64,000 bases of DNA from Bacteroidota bacterium (GCA_021796215.1 JAJYOK010000003.1:204600-268599), one strand, 5' to 3'. Positions 42,280 to 52,477 are shown, numbered from the stretch's first letter. Numbers and translations are program-made. The notes: generated by a model not told the origin, from the letters alone.

Positions 42280-44667
42280 TCACTTTCCTTCCACACGTGT
42301 GCGATGTTCGCCGCTCAATACTCCGTAAAACACAAACGAGCCGTCTCCGGCGCTAACCGTGCTCAGAGTGTTATCCAACACCACTGTCGCATACGGCGGA
42401 ACCGTTCCTGCCGGCTGTGAAAAAGTTGTCGCCGCAGTTTCCTGATAGCCGTTCGCCTTCAACAAGCCGCGATAAATTCCCCACGCACATTGGTCAGCAG
42501 CGTAGTTTATCGGCGCAGAATACAGAGTATCGGAAACTGCCGGAAGGTATAATTCCAGCGCGCCAAATGGAATGTTATCGAAAAACGGCGCGCGTCCAAA
42601 TTGCACCGCCGTGGTATCGTGATGAATTGTCGTCGAAAGTCCCCACAACAACGACTGACCAATCCGCGTCCGCTCCACTGTCGGGTCGGCAAACACGCGG
42701 CATTTTCCGGAAGTATCCGTCGCATTCACCGAAATGTATAACCGCTTTTCAAAAGGATCTCCGGTTTTTTGCGCGTTTGTATATTCAAGCCGCTCATGTT
42801 CGGTCAGCGAAACATCATACTTGCGCACAAGCGCTAAGCGGGAGCCGGCGGCTGAAAGCAATCGCGCAAGCTGACGCACGATGGCAAGATTTACATCGGA
42901 TGTGCGAAGCGGTGCTCCGTTCTGCTGAGCGACCGGCCCGGTTTCTGCACCGCCGAATTGTGCGTCGAGAATGAATTTCTTTCCTAAAAGAATTCCGTTT
43001 GCAACAGGAGTCAGATAGAAATCTGCTGTTGTCACACTTGTTGCTGTCGGAATTGCTTCGCTTCTGCCGTAATAGCCGCTTTGCCCGATGTCGAGATGTG
43101 CGGTGTCGTTCAAATCATCGTAAAGAATATACCGGCCGTCGAGATACGTTTCGGTTCTTAAAGGAAGCGCAAATGGCGTCGGTAATTCTTTGTGGCTGAC
43201 AATCTCTGCGCCGGCAAGCGGAAGAGAATCTGCCGCAGAGAAAATTTTTCCGGTCAGAATTTTTTCAGAAGACGATTGTACTGCAACGATCGTCTTCCAC
43301 GATTTCCCGGAAGCCGATGCCGTAATCGTGTCAGTCCCTGCAAGTGCATTCGGTGTGAAATATGCCAACGCTGTGCCGTTCATGATTGTTACAACGGAAG
43401 CAGGATGGTCTCCACCTTTAAGGTGGAGACCATCTATTGCGCCTCCAGTTGCTGAAAGAAAAATCTGTGTTCCATCGGCAGACGGGTTTCCTTTTACGTC
43501 AAATGCCTGAACGGTTACCGCGCTGAGAGCGCCGTTTGCCGCCGGCAGCCTCGGCGGCGTTGCTTCAATCACAAGCGAATCCACCGGAGGCATAACGATA
43601 ATATCTTTTTGAAAAGGAAACGAGGCATTGCCGTTGTTGTTGCGAACGACGACATCGAGCGTATGGGGCCCGCTGGCAAGATCTGCGACAGGAGTAAATG
43701 TGATCAGCGTAGAATCAGGATTGAGCGCTGTATCAACCATGCCTTCGGCTTGGCTTTCAACTTCTTTTCCATCCAGTTTTACCTCGACAGATTTTTTATC
43801 TATGCCTGATGAATCGCTCGCTTGAACAATAAGTGTCGGACGATACAACGATGATACCGTATCTGAAATCATTTGCAGTTTCGGAATTCCTGCTTTCAGA
43901 TACCGGCTGACGCCTTTGAAAATTCCCCACGCTTCAATGTCGTTGAACTCCGCCAGCTTCAAGCGCTGCTCTTCATATTTGCTGCTGAAGAATGAACCTT
44001 CGATAAGCACCGCAGGAATTTTTGCAAGCCGCAGCACCGCAAAACCGGCATTCGGATAAATGGAATAATCGCTCATCGAACCGTCGAATGTAGGGGAGTT
44101 CGGCGAACCGGGATTTCCCATGGCATACGAAAGATCGCGTTGAATATATTTCGCAATATCCTGATTGCACGCGTTATAGTCCGCATCTGTCGGATATGCA
44201 TGGTACCACACCGAAGTAAAATTCGTAGAACGATCCTGCGAGTTTCCTACAGCATTGTGATGTACGGAAATAAAAATGTCCGCGCCGCTGGCGTTCGAAA
44301 GCTTCGGACGATCACTAAGTGTCACAGTTGTGTCTTTCGTCCGCGACATGTAGACAATCGCGCCGGCTTGGCGGAGGTAGTTCGCCAAATCCATTGCCGT
44401 GCGGAGATTGATATCCGCTTCGATCACATCGTTTGCAGGACCGTGATTGAAACGATCCTCTCCTCCATGCCCGGGATCAATATAAAATTTCCAGCCTTTA
44501 TCAAATTGTGAGTAATAGGCAATTGTTGAGTCGCGCTTATTTTCCGCGCGCCAATCAGGGGGCTTTACATAGTACACCGTGGGGCCACAACCGATGAAGA
44601 AAAGAATTACCAGCAGAAATGGAACGCTGCGCCGAAGGCGGTAAAGTGCAAGATATTTCATAGGCAT
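42280..44667 (-). CDS. Lipoprotein N-acetylmuramoyl-L-alanine amidase with a second, degenerate amidase domain
   Basis: 795 residues. Signal peptide with lipobox 'LFFIGC' (Cys27). Amidase_3 domain about 59-265: zinc ligands H67 ('IDPGHGG'), E83 ('VIEADINL') and H136 ('SVHHNA'), catalytic Glu in 'PAVLIEGSF', closing 'AWGIFKGVSRYL'. This cuts the amide bond between MurNAc and the stem peptide. Ig-like regions follow (about 268-470), then a carboxypeptidase-regulatory-like part. Residues 564-745 repeat the amidase pattern without ligands: 'FILDAQFGG', 'TSDVNLAIVRQLARLL', 'LYISVNATD', closing 'CAWGIYRGLLKANG'. A final beta domain ends the protein. A 31-nt palindrome encodes residues about 412-421. 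Likely periplasmic, lipid-anchored, acting in septum splitting or wall turnover. Confidence 0.87.
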   Translation of the reverse strand: MPMKYLALYRLRRSVPFLLVILFFIGCGPTVYYVKPPDWRAENKRDSTIAYYSQFDKGWKFYIDPGHGGEDRFNHGPANDVIEADINLRTAMDLANYLRQAGAIVYMSRTKDTTVTLSDRPKLSNASGADIFISVHHNAVGNSQDRSTNFTSVWYHAYPTDADYNACNQDIAKYIQRDLSYAMGNPGSPNSPTFDGSMSDYSIYPNAGFAVLRLAKIPAVLIEGSFFSSKYEEQRLKLAEFNDIEAWGIFKGVSRYLKAGIPKLQMISDTVSSLYRPTLIVQASDSSGIDKKSVEVKLDGKEVESQAEGMVDTALNPDSTLITFTPVADLASGPHTLDVVVRNNNGNASFPFQKDIIVMPPVDSLVIEATPPRLPAANGALSAVTVQAFDVKGNPSADGTQIFLSATGGAIDGLHLKGGDHPASVVTIMNGTALAYFTPNALAGTDTITASASGKSWKTIVAVQSSSEKILTGKIFSAADSLPLAGAEIVSHKELPTPFALPLRTETYLDGRYILYDDLNDTAHLDIGQSGYYGRSEAIPTATSVTTADFYLTPVANGILLGKKFILDAQFGGAETGPVAQQNGAPLRTSDVNLAIVRQLARLLSAAGSRLALVRKYDVSLTEHERLEYTNAQKTGDPFEKRLYISVNATDTSGKCRVFADPTVERTRIGQSLLWGLSTTIHHDTTAVQFGRAPFFDNIPFGALELYLPAVSDTLYSAPINYAADQCAWGIYRGLLKANGYQETAATTFSQPAGTVPPYATVVLDNTLSTVSAGDGSFVFYGVLSGEHRTRVEGK
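43404..43434. repeat. 31-nt near-perfect palindrome inside the amidase gene
   Basis: GATGGTCTCCACCTT (43404-43418) and AAGGTGGAGACCATC (43420-43434) are exact reverse complements around a single central T. On the coding strand it encodes about ten residues, 'DGLHLKGGDH', in an Ig-like domain between 'SATGGAI' and 'ASVVTIMNGTA', which in related domains are close together. An insertion of about this size is therefore likely. Confidence 0.75.
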
Positions 44668-44783
44668 TGTCCGGAAACATTATTGCAGAAAAGCTCAAAC
44701 AATATAGAGCAATTTGAAAATTGAAGCAAGTGAACATTGAAGACATGAGAAACTTAGAAAGATCATTGTCTTTCTCCATATCT

Positions 44784-47700
44784 TTATCTCTCCTGTATAT
44801 CAAGTATCTCCCGTATCGCACGGAAAACCGTTGAAAGCTCGTACGGCTTCTGCACAAATTCTTTGACACCGGCTTTCAGAATTTCCGATTTATCGTTCGG
44901 CTCCATAAATCCGCTGGCAAGAATCATTTTCAGTGCCGGATTGATTTCTTTCAGTGAGCGAAACAACGCATCGCCGGTCTTTTTCGGAAGGCCAACGTCG
45001 CTCAGCACCAGCGCGATCTCGCGATAACGCTGTGCGTAAATTGTCACCGCCTCTTCGCCATCAGCGGCAGCTATCACCGTATAGCCCTTTTCCTCCAAGC
45101 TGATTTGCAGCATTGACCGCAGCAATTCTTCATCCTCAACAACCATAATGGTTTCTGTCCCACCAGCGGTTTCTGTACGGGTTGGGGCTGTTTTTTCTTC
45201 CGAAGCAGCGTCTTCCATCGCCGGAAGCAGAATTGTGAATGTTGTCCCTTTGCCAAGCTCGCTTTCAACACTGATAAATCCTTTATGGCTTTCAATGATG
45301 CCATAGACAACCGCCATTCCTAAGCCGGTTCCTTTACCGGGTTCTTTTGTTGTGAAGAACGGCTCGAAGATTCTGCGCTGCGTTATCTCGTCCATTCCTG
45401 TACCGGTGTCGCTCACAACAACTCGGACATAATGCGGGGCGTGCGCGGCTGGAAATTGTTCTCTTGCAATTTTAAGAGGAATGTTGGATACGGTGATGCT
45501 CAATGTTCCCCCTTCAGGCATCGCATCCCGCGCATTGATACACAGATTCAAAAAGACCTGATGGATCTGTGTCGCATCGCCAAGGATCGCCAAGGGGTTA
45601 TCAATGAACGTCGTCGTGACAGTGATCGCCTTGGGGAATGTCTCATTCATGAGCTTCACCAGTTCCAAAATGGTCGCGTTCACGTGAACGTTATCAATAA
45701 ATGTGTCAGCCTTCTTTGCAAAGGTAAGCATTTGCTTTACAAGCTTTGCGCCGCGGTTAGCAGCAGTCACGATGGATTGCATGGATATCTGCAATCTCTG
45801 CGGATTATTTGAAATGCGCTCAAGAAGAGCCGCGTGTCCAAGAATAATGCCGAGGATATTGTTGAAATCATGCGCGATGCCGCTTGCCAGTGTGCCGATT
45901 GATTCAAGCTTTTGCGCCTGATATAATTGTGATTCAAGATTTTTTTGCCGTTCCCTGACTTGGCTTTGCTCCGTCACGTCGGTAGCCACTCCGACAAGTG
46001 CAACCGGTCTCTGCGCATCATCGCGAACAACAGACGTCGAAAGGGATATCGGGAATTCGGTTCCGTCTTTTCTTTTGTTCAGAAGCTCTCCGCGCCATCC
46101 TCCGCTCAATGTTGCTGTCAGAATTTCCTGAATTTTATCCGGCGGATTATTCGGCGAATGGATAATGCTGATATGTTTGCCAAGAAGCTCTTCTTCCTTA
46201 TAGCCATAGGTTTTCAAAGCGTTTTCATTCACAAAGAAAAGGACATTGTTCAGATCGGTGATGGTCACACACTCGGATATACTTCTCACTGTGTGGGCAA
46301 GCAGCATGATCTGTTCTGCAGCTTTTTTCTGCTCGGTAATGTTGCGCGATACGCCGAGAACCGCAGTGACCGCGCCTGCCGCATCTTTGATCGGTGCAAG
46401 CGAGGTGCCGATCCAAAGATCGGTGTCGAAAAACCGGATGATATTTTCCCGATATAATGGTTCGCCATTCTTGAATACGTTTTCAAGGCTCTTTTCCATC
46501 AGTTTGGAAGATTCACCCGGAAATAGGTCTTTTATTTGTTTTCCAATAATTTTTTCAGGCACTGAACGGAATTGTTTCGCGGCGAAAGTATTGATATAGG
46601 ATAGCCGATATCCGCGCCCGATAACATAGATCATATCGTGAGCGGCTTCGGCAAGCGTGCGGTACATCTCTTCGCTCCGCTCCAGTTCTTGTTCCGCCTT
46701 TTTTCGTTTGGTAATATTGCGGGTAACATTCTGATACGAACGAACATTTCCATTCTTATCGCGCTCGAAGTGCGTGATTTGTTCTACCCACACTGTGGAG
46801 CCGTCTTTCCGGCGTGCGCGGAATGTGCATTGTGCGTTAGTTGTTCCCTGTGCAGTATGGTAGGTATAAAATTTGATAATGCGTTCTCTATCCTCCCGGG
46901 CAATAAGGCGGGCATACGATGTTCCCATCACCTCTTCTTCCGAATAGCCGCTCTGCGCAAAAAAACTCGGGCTTCCGTACGTCAACTTGCCTGTATCGTC
47001 AACGACGTAATAGAGCTCGCTCATATTTTCGACGAGATTTCTGTAATGCTCTTCACTTTTCTTCAGCGCGGATTCTGCCTGCTTCCTTCGTTCGACCTCG
47101 GACTGCAATTCCTCGTTCGATGCGCGCAGTTCAACGGTTCGTTCCTGAATCCGTATTTCCAAATTGTCGTGCAGCGTTTTCAGCGCCTGCTCTACTTTTA
47201 CAAGCTGTTTGATTTCGCGCTGGTCTTCATTCCACCGTCGAAAGGCAAAAACAGCGAACGCAACGCTGAGAAAAGAGATGGTGACAAAGAGTTCATCAAT
47301 GCGCTGGTCATGGTATTGCATAACCCACTTCGTGAGAATCTCATATCCGTTGAAATACAATGCCGCAAAATAGATGCACGCGGTGAATGCTGCAATCACA
47401 ATAAGGTCTGTATAAATCTTCCGCGTCCCTTTCAGAACTTCCTTGTCGGTCAATTCTTCCAGAGTCTTCTCAGCTTTTTTCCGCTCCGTAATATCGCGCA
47501 CAATAATTGATGCCCCGGCAACAACGCCGTAATCATTTTTCATCGGAGAAAAGACAAGCGAAACCGGAATTTCAATTCCACCTTTCTTCAGTAAATTTGT
47601 TTCGTACTTTTCGACACTGTTTCCTTCTCCCATGATTTTCAGATGGCGGTCAACGTTCTGCCGATGGCCGGGAGGCACGAGCACCGACGCTGAACGCCCG

Positions 47701-48200
47701 ACTATTTCCTCCTGTGTGTACCCAAACATGCTCTCTGCGGTACGATTCCAGCTCACCACGCTTCCGTCGAGCGTTGTATTGATGATGGCATCGTTTGCCG
47801 ATTCGACAATTGCGGCAAGCTCCTGCGCCGCTTGTTCGGTTTTTCTCCGCTCGATAACATCGTTGATCAGCACAATGTCGGCACGCCGCCCGGCAAACAT
47901 TGACGTATGCGAAGTGATTTCAACATCAATCAGTGTTCCGTCCTTTTTCTTATGTCTCCATATTCCTGACTGCTTATATCCATGCGACTGCCGGATAGGC
48001 TCAATAAGTTTCGGCACATCTTCCGGGGGACGAATATCTTTGATCGTCATCGAGAGAAATTCTTCGCGCGAATACCCGTAATGCTTTACTGCCGCATCGT
48101 TGACAGCGAGAAAGGCAAACGTCTCCATGTCGTACGCCCACATCGGATTGGGATTGTCCTGAAACAAAAGACGATAATCGTCTTGCTTAACAGATTCCAT
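44784..48200 (-). CDS. Multi-PAS hybrid histidine kinase with C-terminal receiver
   Basis: 1138 residues from the ATG at 48200 (a TTG at 48215 is possible). Order: PAS ('[14 protein letters not shown]'), PAS ('[20 protein letters not shown]'), two membrane helices near residues 275-340 ('[20 protein letters not shown]', '[15 protein letters not shown]'), a coiled coil, then three PAS domains ('[17 protein letters not shown]', '[16 protein letters not shown]', '[15 protein letters not shown]'). HisKA box '[20 protein letters not shown]', N box '[15 protein letters not shown]', G1 '[11 protein letters not shown]', '[15 protein letters not shown]'. The receiver has '[13 protein letters not shown]' and phospho-Asp in '[13 protein letters not shown]'. 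Having two PAS domains before the helices is unusual. Its output partner may be the NtrC-type regulator at 32.9 kb; that is a guess. Confidence 0.9.
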   Translation of the reverse strand: MESVKQDDYRLLFQDNPNPMWAYDMETFAFLAVNDAAVKHYGYSREEFLSMTIKDIRPPEDVPKLIEPIRQSHGYKQSGIWRHKKKDGTLIDVEITSHTSMFAGRRADIVLINDVIERRKTEQAAQELAAIVESANDAIINTTLDGSVVSWNRTAESMFGYTQEEIVGRSASVLVPPGHRQNVDRHLKIMGEGNSVEKYETNLLKKGGIEIPVSLVFSPMKNDYGVVAGASIIVRDITERKKAEKTLEELTDKEVLKGTRKIYTDLIVIAAFTACIYFAALYFNGYEILTKWVMQYHDQRIDELFVTISFLSVAFAVFAFRRWNEDQREIKQLVKVEQALKTLHDNLEIRIQERTVELRASNEELQSEVERRKQAESALKKSEEHYRNLVENMSELYYVVDDTGKLTYGSPSFFAQSGYSEEEVMGTSYARLIAREDRERIIKFYTYHTAQGTTNAQCTFRARRKDGSTVWVEQITHFERDKNGNVRSYQNVTRNITKRKKAEQELERSEEMYRTLAEAAHDMIYVIGRGYRLSYINTFAAKQFRSVPEKIIGKQIKDLFPGESSKLMEKSLENVFKNGEPLYRENIIRFFDTDLWIGTSLAPIKDAAGAVTAVLGVSRNITEQKKAAEQIMLLAHTVRSISECVTITDLNNVLFFVNENALKTYGYKEEELLGKHISIIHSPNNPPDKIQEILTATLSGGWRGELLNKRKDGTEFPISLSTSVVRDDAQRPVALVGVATDVTEQSQVRERQKNLESQLYQAQKLESIGTLASGIAHDFNNILGIILGHAALLERISNNPQRLQISMQSIVTAANRGAKLVKQMLTFAKKADTFIDNVHVNATILELVKLMNETFPKAITVTTTFIDNPLAILGDATQIHQVFLNLCINARDAMPEGGTLSITVSNIPLKIAREQFPAAHAPHYVRVVVSDTGTGMDEITQRRIFEPFFTTKEPGKGTGLGMAVVYGIIESHKGFISVESELGKGTTFTILLPAMEDAASEEKTAPTRTETAGGTETIMVVEDEELLRSMLQISLEEKGYTVIAAADGEEAVTIYAQRYREIALVLSDVGLPKKTGDALFRSLKEINPALKMILASGFMEPNDKSEILKAGVKEFVQKPYELSTVFRAIREILDIQER

Positions 48201-48350
48201 AGGATCACCGGTCAAGTTTAATTAGTTCTCGCTGAAAAAAGCATTTTTTGGTATTTTTTGTCTTGATAAATGGCTGTCGCAGTTAACTGTAGAGCGATTT
48301 TCCAAATCGCCTGCCAAAGCACACTTTGTACGGCGGGAAGGCAAATCGCC

Positions 48351-48395
48351 AGCGCGAGTACCAAGGGTATCCCTTTGGGAATGGAATCTCGCGCT
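48351..48395. repeat. Nested hairpin in the leader of the hybrid kinase gene
   Basis: Outer stem AGCGCGAG (48351-48358) / CTCGCGCT (48388-48395), inner stem CCAAGGG / CCCTTTGG (48361-48378). It lies about 150-195 bases upstream of the kinase start on the minus strand, so it could be in the 5' leader or be a repeat. Confidence 0.45.
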
Positions 48396-48555
48396 GCACT
48401 TTTTCAACGAACACTAAATTAAATGAACGTAATATGCATAACGCAGCACCTTGAAAAAACTGTGGGGCAAAGTAGGCAAATAAAAGAGTGTAATCAAGTT
48501 GGACAACCCGCTGGCCGTGTTACAGTTTGATGGGTTGGAACAAAAACCGAACGTC

Positions 48556-48615
48556 ATGCCGCGTTTAACGCGGCATCAGGCATTCAAATTTCCGGATTCC
48601 GGCTTTCGCCGGAAT
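48556..48615. repeat. Two adjacent palindromes, probable dispersed intergenic repeat
   Basis: ATGCCGCGTT-T-AACGCGGCAT (48556-48576), and 19 bases later ATTCCGGC-TTTC-GCCGGAAT (48596-48615). The pair is framed by GTCAT before and TGAC after. Repeats ending 'GCCGGAATGAC' are common between genes in many bacteria. Confidence 0.5.
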
Positions 48616-48737
48616 GACACTGGAGTGACACGGTAACACTACCAATCCGCTCAACCGTTGTTCGTCTTCATTGCCGCAAGCACCATCTTCTGCCCGGTTT
48701 CGGTCAAACTCCATGACATATTTCTTCACCCGTAGGA

Positions 48738-48774
48738 ACAAAAAATGCGTGGCGCCGGAAAAGCGCCACGCATT
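48738..48774 (-). terminator. Strong intrinsic terminator of the 1197-aa secreted protein gene
   Basis: On the minus strand AATGCGTGGCGC (48774-48763) pairs perfectly with GCGCCACGCATT (48755-48744) around 7 bases, followed by TTTTTT (48745-48740). It lies 22 bases after the stop codon at 48796. Confidence 0.85.
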
Positions 48775-48795
48775 GAGGTGAGTTACAGATTTATG

Positions 48796-51700
48796 TTACT
48801 TCAGCAGAAGCATCTTCTTCGATGAAACAAAGCTGCCTGCTGTGATGCGGTAAATATACATACCGGTAGCAACCTGAATACCGGCATTGTTACGTCCATC
48901 CCACATCACTTCGTTGAATCCGGCACGAACGTTGCCATCAATCAACGTGCACACTTCGCGTCCCAACATATCATACACCTTCAACGAAACCTTCGCATCG
49001 TTCGGCAATGCGAAACGAATCATCGTTGTGGGGTTGAATGGGTTCGGGAAGTTCTGCGAGAGATCGAACCGTGTCGGAAGCTGATCCGTATAGTTCTGCA
49101 CTCCCGTCAGCACGTTAATACTGTGACCCATTGCGAAATAATCTTTCTGCGCCAGCCGCGCATTGGCAACTAATTCCGCCAAATCATTGCCGGCAACAAT
49201 AGCAAACGCTGCTTGAACGCTATCATTCGGATTGACAGTTGCATACGGCCCGACTGAAGAGAAGATACTCAGATCGGTTGCCGTTCCGCCGTCCGTCCAT
49301 CTGTTCGTCGCACGGAAGGTAGAGATGTAGGTGAACTTTGCACTGTCAGTCATGCGTCCGCTGTACACTTCGGTTGAACCGATTGCAATGCGTCCGCCTT
49401 TGAACACCGTCTGGCTCAGCGGTACGAGTCCGATAAAGTTCGCTGCCGGATCTTGGCGTTCATACGCTACGTGAATATTGAACGGCTGATTGCTGTTGAA
49501 CCCGCTGATCGTGTTCGTAGAATCAATAACGATTCCGCCGCGGTCGTTGCCCGTGCTTGGCGTAATATCGAAATCGAAAAACGAACCGACGCGCAGATTG
49601 CTTAATGCACTTGCCGAACCGTTCTTGACATTAAGCATGATCATCAAGTAGCCGTTTCTTGAATGGGATGTATCGCAATATGTTGTCTGCTCCACGAACA
49701 GTCCTAACGGATGAGCTTGATTGCCGTCATCGAATGCCGTGTGGGTGTAGATCTTCGAACCGGTGGTTGTTACCGTCACATCGTCAGCAGGACGAAGTCC
49801 GGGGTTCCAATTGGGGCTCGTTGGAAAACGCGCCGCATTGGAAACGTGGTTCTGATCTGTTGCAAAGATCAATGAGCCTTCATACATACGTTCCGCACCA
49901 TTGAAGACAAAACCAGTACTATCCTGATAGCCATGCAAAGCACCGAAGTGGCCGATATTTGTCACTGCGGTTTTGAATAACTTATTATTGATACCAACGA
50001 TTTCGCGCGGTATAGGATTGCCAATCACGACGCCGGTTGCCGGAGCCGGGACCGGGCTGCCTTCATTGAATTGCCCTTCCACCGTTATAGTGGATGTGTC
50101 AGCTACGCGGAAGCGGAACATAAGATTCAGAAATGTTCCTTTCCCCGTTAACGCAGTTGCGCCGGATGCTGCAACCATACCGTTACCCGGGCTGGTCACA
50201 TTATCGGCAAGCGTGTAGCCATTGCTCAACGTTTTGGAGACGCTTGAACCGGCATACATTAACTTCGTTGTATCCCACATAACATGGAATTGGAACGATG
50301 TAATATTCAATCCATCGGCACTGTCAACAAGCATCACAGGGACCGTAACAACGTGATTCACTTGATTCGCCGCTGTGTCAACTGCTAACGAAATTTCAGC
50401 CGCAACGTCGTTCTGATCACGTGCAATAAGTTGGTATCCTGCAGTGTAAGGATTTGAGTTGTCGTATTGATTTGCCACACCAACCAATGTAAAAGGCTGA
50501 CGAGGTGTAAAGCCGTTCAAATTGGTCCATGCAGGAATACGCAGCGTCATAGAATCTACACCGGGGTTGTCGGTAATGGTAAGGTTTGTACCACCCGCCC
50601 CTACCCCTGGCCACGCAAGCGAGGACTCTGTTAACGTAACATGCTCAACACGAACAAGCGAATTTTCAAGCTGTTCGCCTTGGAGGCTCCATGCAAGATC
50701 GTGGAGTGTAACCAGCTTCGGCTGCGGCAGAGAGCTATGTCCATTGTCAGCAATATCCAGTTTAAAAGTACTATTGCTTGCGACTTCAATTTTGCCATTG
50801 TACTGGTCAATTGTACCCGCAATCGTATATTGATTCCCGCGAACAAAATTGGTAGAAATTCCGCCTAACGACGATGACTGATAGACATCAGCGGCGCCGG
50901 CAACGTCCTGCACAATCACATCAAGCTGGTAGTTGTACGTTACGCTGTCTTCAAGTGTGCAGACACCTTGAATGCGAATGCCATATCCTTTGTACAGAAG
51001 GATACCCGTTGTTGTATCAACCGCTCGAGCACCCGTAATTGAGAGAGGTGTTATGCCTGCAAAATAACCTGTTGTCGCAGACCACACTGTGTCAGCAGAA
51101 ATATCATGTGCTTCCACCTTGTAGCTGATACGTGTTGCGTTGGAATTTCTTGCTCCGGGTATGACAGCCCAATAATTGCCATTTAACGAATCGCCGCTTG
51201 AACGCGTCATTACCACCAACGAATCAGCGCCGCCATTAACGGAATAATGTAATGTCGCAGCAGCAATACCGTTATCGTCAAGAATAGTGGAATACACTGT
51301 ATCCGCTTGCCCGCTCAATGGAACGTATGGTCCACGCGTAACACTTTTGACAAACGGGGGAAGGTTTGTTGCAAGCAAATTTCCGGTCTTGAACGCAGCG
51401 ATGCCGTTATTGTCAATAAGTACATACAGCGTCATTGTGCTGTCGGCAGCATTATATTGAAGCTCGACATCGCTCCCAACAGTTGCTGCATTTGCATTCG
51501 CGCCCATTCTCGGCGTTCTTCCGACTTTCATTGCACCGCTAAGCCCGTATGTAATATTTAAGAGAACCGCTCCACTGGCATTGGCTGTTGCCGCACTATC
51601 GCAGGCGGCAAGCCATTCTCTTCCACCGGCAGAAAGGTATGCAATATCTGCCTGAAGAGCAGGTATGACTGTGGTTGGGACTGCATCAAGTCGAGTGCCG

Positions 51701-52389
51701 CTGCTGCTGTAAAGCCGAACAGGATTATTTGTAGCGTATCGTGACGTATAGAAATTACCGCCGGGTGTTACTTGAGCAATGCCTGCGCCGGCATCATTGC
51801 CTGCAATTTTAATAAAGCCAGAATTAGTGAAAGTTGAACCGTCGGTAGTTGTGAACACAAGCATAGAATCTGTAGCAGTATTATTGCCACCGACATAAAT
51901 AACTGTGCCTGTGCCTGTCCCTGCAACATCCAATGCATCTCCAAATCGCCCGTTTTTGTCAATCGGTCTTCCGGAAAATGCGACAGTGGGAACTGTTGCA
52001 CTGTTGTCGTCTGCCCAACGGTAAATTTTCAGTGTCGTATCGGAGCCTGTTCCTAAGATAAGGTTCGATCCATAAATAACACCGTCAGACGTCGCTTCGA
52101 TATCGCGAATCTTACTTGTGCCACCTGTTACGCCTGTCATATTCAACGAGTCAAGTAATGTACCATTGCTTGCATCGAAAACATAAATCATTGGAATATC
52201 CATACGCGTAACCAAATAATGTCCTGTTGCTCTGTCCAGTGCTGCACCGGCGCTCGCGTTTGAGCTAACCATCGGCCACGTGCCTGGGCTAACTTTCCAG
52301 ACTTGTGTGAACGTTTGCCCGAACGATGCGCTTGCAAGAAACACTGTGCACAGTGAAAGGACAATGCCTATCAATATGTTTCGTTTCAT
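48796..52389 (-). CDS. Large type IX secreted protein with DUF4623-like, OB-fold-like and cohesin-like parts
   Basis: 1197 residues from the ATG at 52389 (AGAGGAA site upstream). Signal peptide 'LIGIVLSLCTVFLASASFGQ'. Residues about 22-340 look like the DUF4623 beta-propeller-like region ('GAALDRATGHYLVTR', 'RIYRWADDNSATVPT'-type repeats). About 380-440 is a small Ig-like part. About 455-660 is OB-fold-like ('YNYQLDVIVQDVAGAADVYQ', 'NSLVRVEHVTL', 'YQLIARDQNDV'). About 665-797 is cohesin-like ('VVTVPVMLVDSADGLNITSF', 'VMWDTTKLMY', 'GTFLNLMFRFRVADTS'). The tail has 'SQNFPNPFNPTTMIRF' and 'SSKKMLLLK'. Exported by the type IX system; role unknown. It lies 100 bases after the cohesin/dockerin protein gene, separated by a terminator-like hairpin. 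Confidence 0.82.
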   Translation of the reverse strand: MKRNILIGIVLSLCTVFLASASFGQTFTQVWKVSPGTWPMVSSNASAGAALDRATGHYLVTRMDIPMIYVFDASNGTLLDSLNMTGVTGGTSKIRDIEATSDGVIYGSNLILGTGSDTTLKIYRWADDNSATVPTVAFSGRPIDKNGRFGDALDVAGTGTGTVIYVGGNNTATDSMLVFTTTDGSTFTNSGFIKIAGNDAGAGIAQVTPGGNFYTSRYATNNPVRLYSSSGTRLDAVPTTVIPALQADIAYLSAGGREWLAACDSAATANASGAVLLNITYGLSGAMKVGRTPRMGANANAATVGSDVELQYNAADSTMTLYVLIDNNGIAAFKTGNLLATNLPPFVKSVTRGPYVPLSGQADTVYSTILDDNGIAAATLHYSVNGGADSLVVMTRSSGDSLNGNYWAVIPGARNSNATRISYKVEAHDISADTVWSATTGYFAGITPLSITGARAVDTTTGILLYKGYGIRIQGVCTLEDSVTYNYQLDVIVQDVAGAADVYQSSSLGGISTNFVRGNQYTIAGTIDQYNGKIEVASNSTFKLDIADNGHSSLPQPKLVTLHDLAWSLQGEQLENSLVRVEHVTLTESSLAWPGVGAGGTNLTITDNPGVDSMTLRIPAWTNLNGFTPRQPFTLVGVANQYDNSNPYTAGYQLIARDQNDVAAEISLAVDTAANQVNHVVTVPVMLVDSADGLNITSFQFHVMWDTTKLMYAGSSVSKTLSNGYTLADNVTSPGNGMVAASGATALTGKGTFLNLMFRFRVADTSTITVEGQFNEGSPVPAPATGVVIGNPIPREIVGINNKLFKTAVTNIGHFGALHGYQDSTGFVFNGAERMYEGSLIFATDQNHVSNAARFPTSPNWNPGLRPADDVTVTTTGSKIYTHTAFDDGNQAHPLGLFVEQTTYCDTSHSRNGYLMIMLNVKNGSASALSNLRVGSFFDFDITPSTGNDRGGIVIDSTNTISGFNSNQPFNIHVAYERQDPAANFIGLVPLSQTVFKGGRIAIGSTEVYSGRMTDSAKFTYISTFRATNRWTDGGTATDLSIFSSVGPYATVNPNDSVQAAFAIVAGNDLAELVANARLAQKDYFAMGHSINVLTGVQNYTDQLPTRFDLSQNFPNPFNPTTMIRFALPNDAKVSLKVYDMLGREVCTLIDGNVRAGFNEVMWDGRNNAGIQVATGMYIYRITAGSFVSSKKMLLLK

Positions 52390-52438
52390 AAGGTTCCTCT
52401 TTCTTAATATGTATTCGAAGATTGTGATTCTCATTTTG

Positions 52439-52477
52439 AAAAATCAGGCAGTGTCCCGTGTTTCAACGGGACACTGC
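52439..52477 (-). terminator. Terminator between the two type IX protein genes
   Basis: A perfect 12-bp stem: GCAGTGTCCCGT (52448-52459) with ACGGGACACTGC (52466-52477), six-base loop. On the minus strand it is followed, after CTGA, by TTTTT (52443-52439). It would stop or attenuate transcription from the 958-aa gene into the 1197-aa gene. Confidence 0.7.

Larger units (their letters stand above)
48201..48795. other. Non-coding region rich in palindromes
   Basis: No gene is supported over about 595 bases. Structures: GCGATTT-TCC-AAATCGC (48294-48310); AGCGCGAG/CTCGCGCT (48351-48358 with 48388-48395) enclosing CCAAGGG/CCCTTTGG; ATGCCGCGTT-T-AACGCGGCAT (48556-48576); ATTCCGGC-TTTC-GCCGGAAT (48596-48615); and the terminator at 48738-48774. 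The promoter of the hybrid kinase must lie on the left side. Confidence 0.55.

Noticed and set aside
44608..44622. GC-rich dyad in the amidase signal peptide codons as another TCCGCC palindrome copy
   Set aside because: Outer bases do not match, and it is read in a different frame within a normal signal peptide; likely chance.
48556..48615. Palindromes as intrinsic terminators
   Set aside because: No T-run follows on either strand, and the real terminator of the adjacent gene is at 48738-48774.
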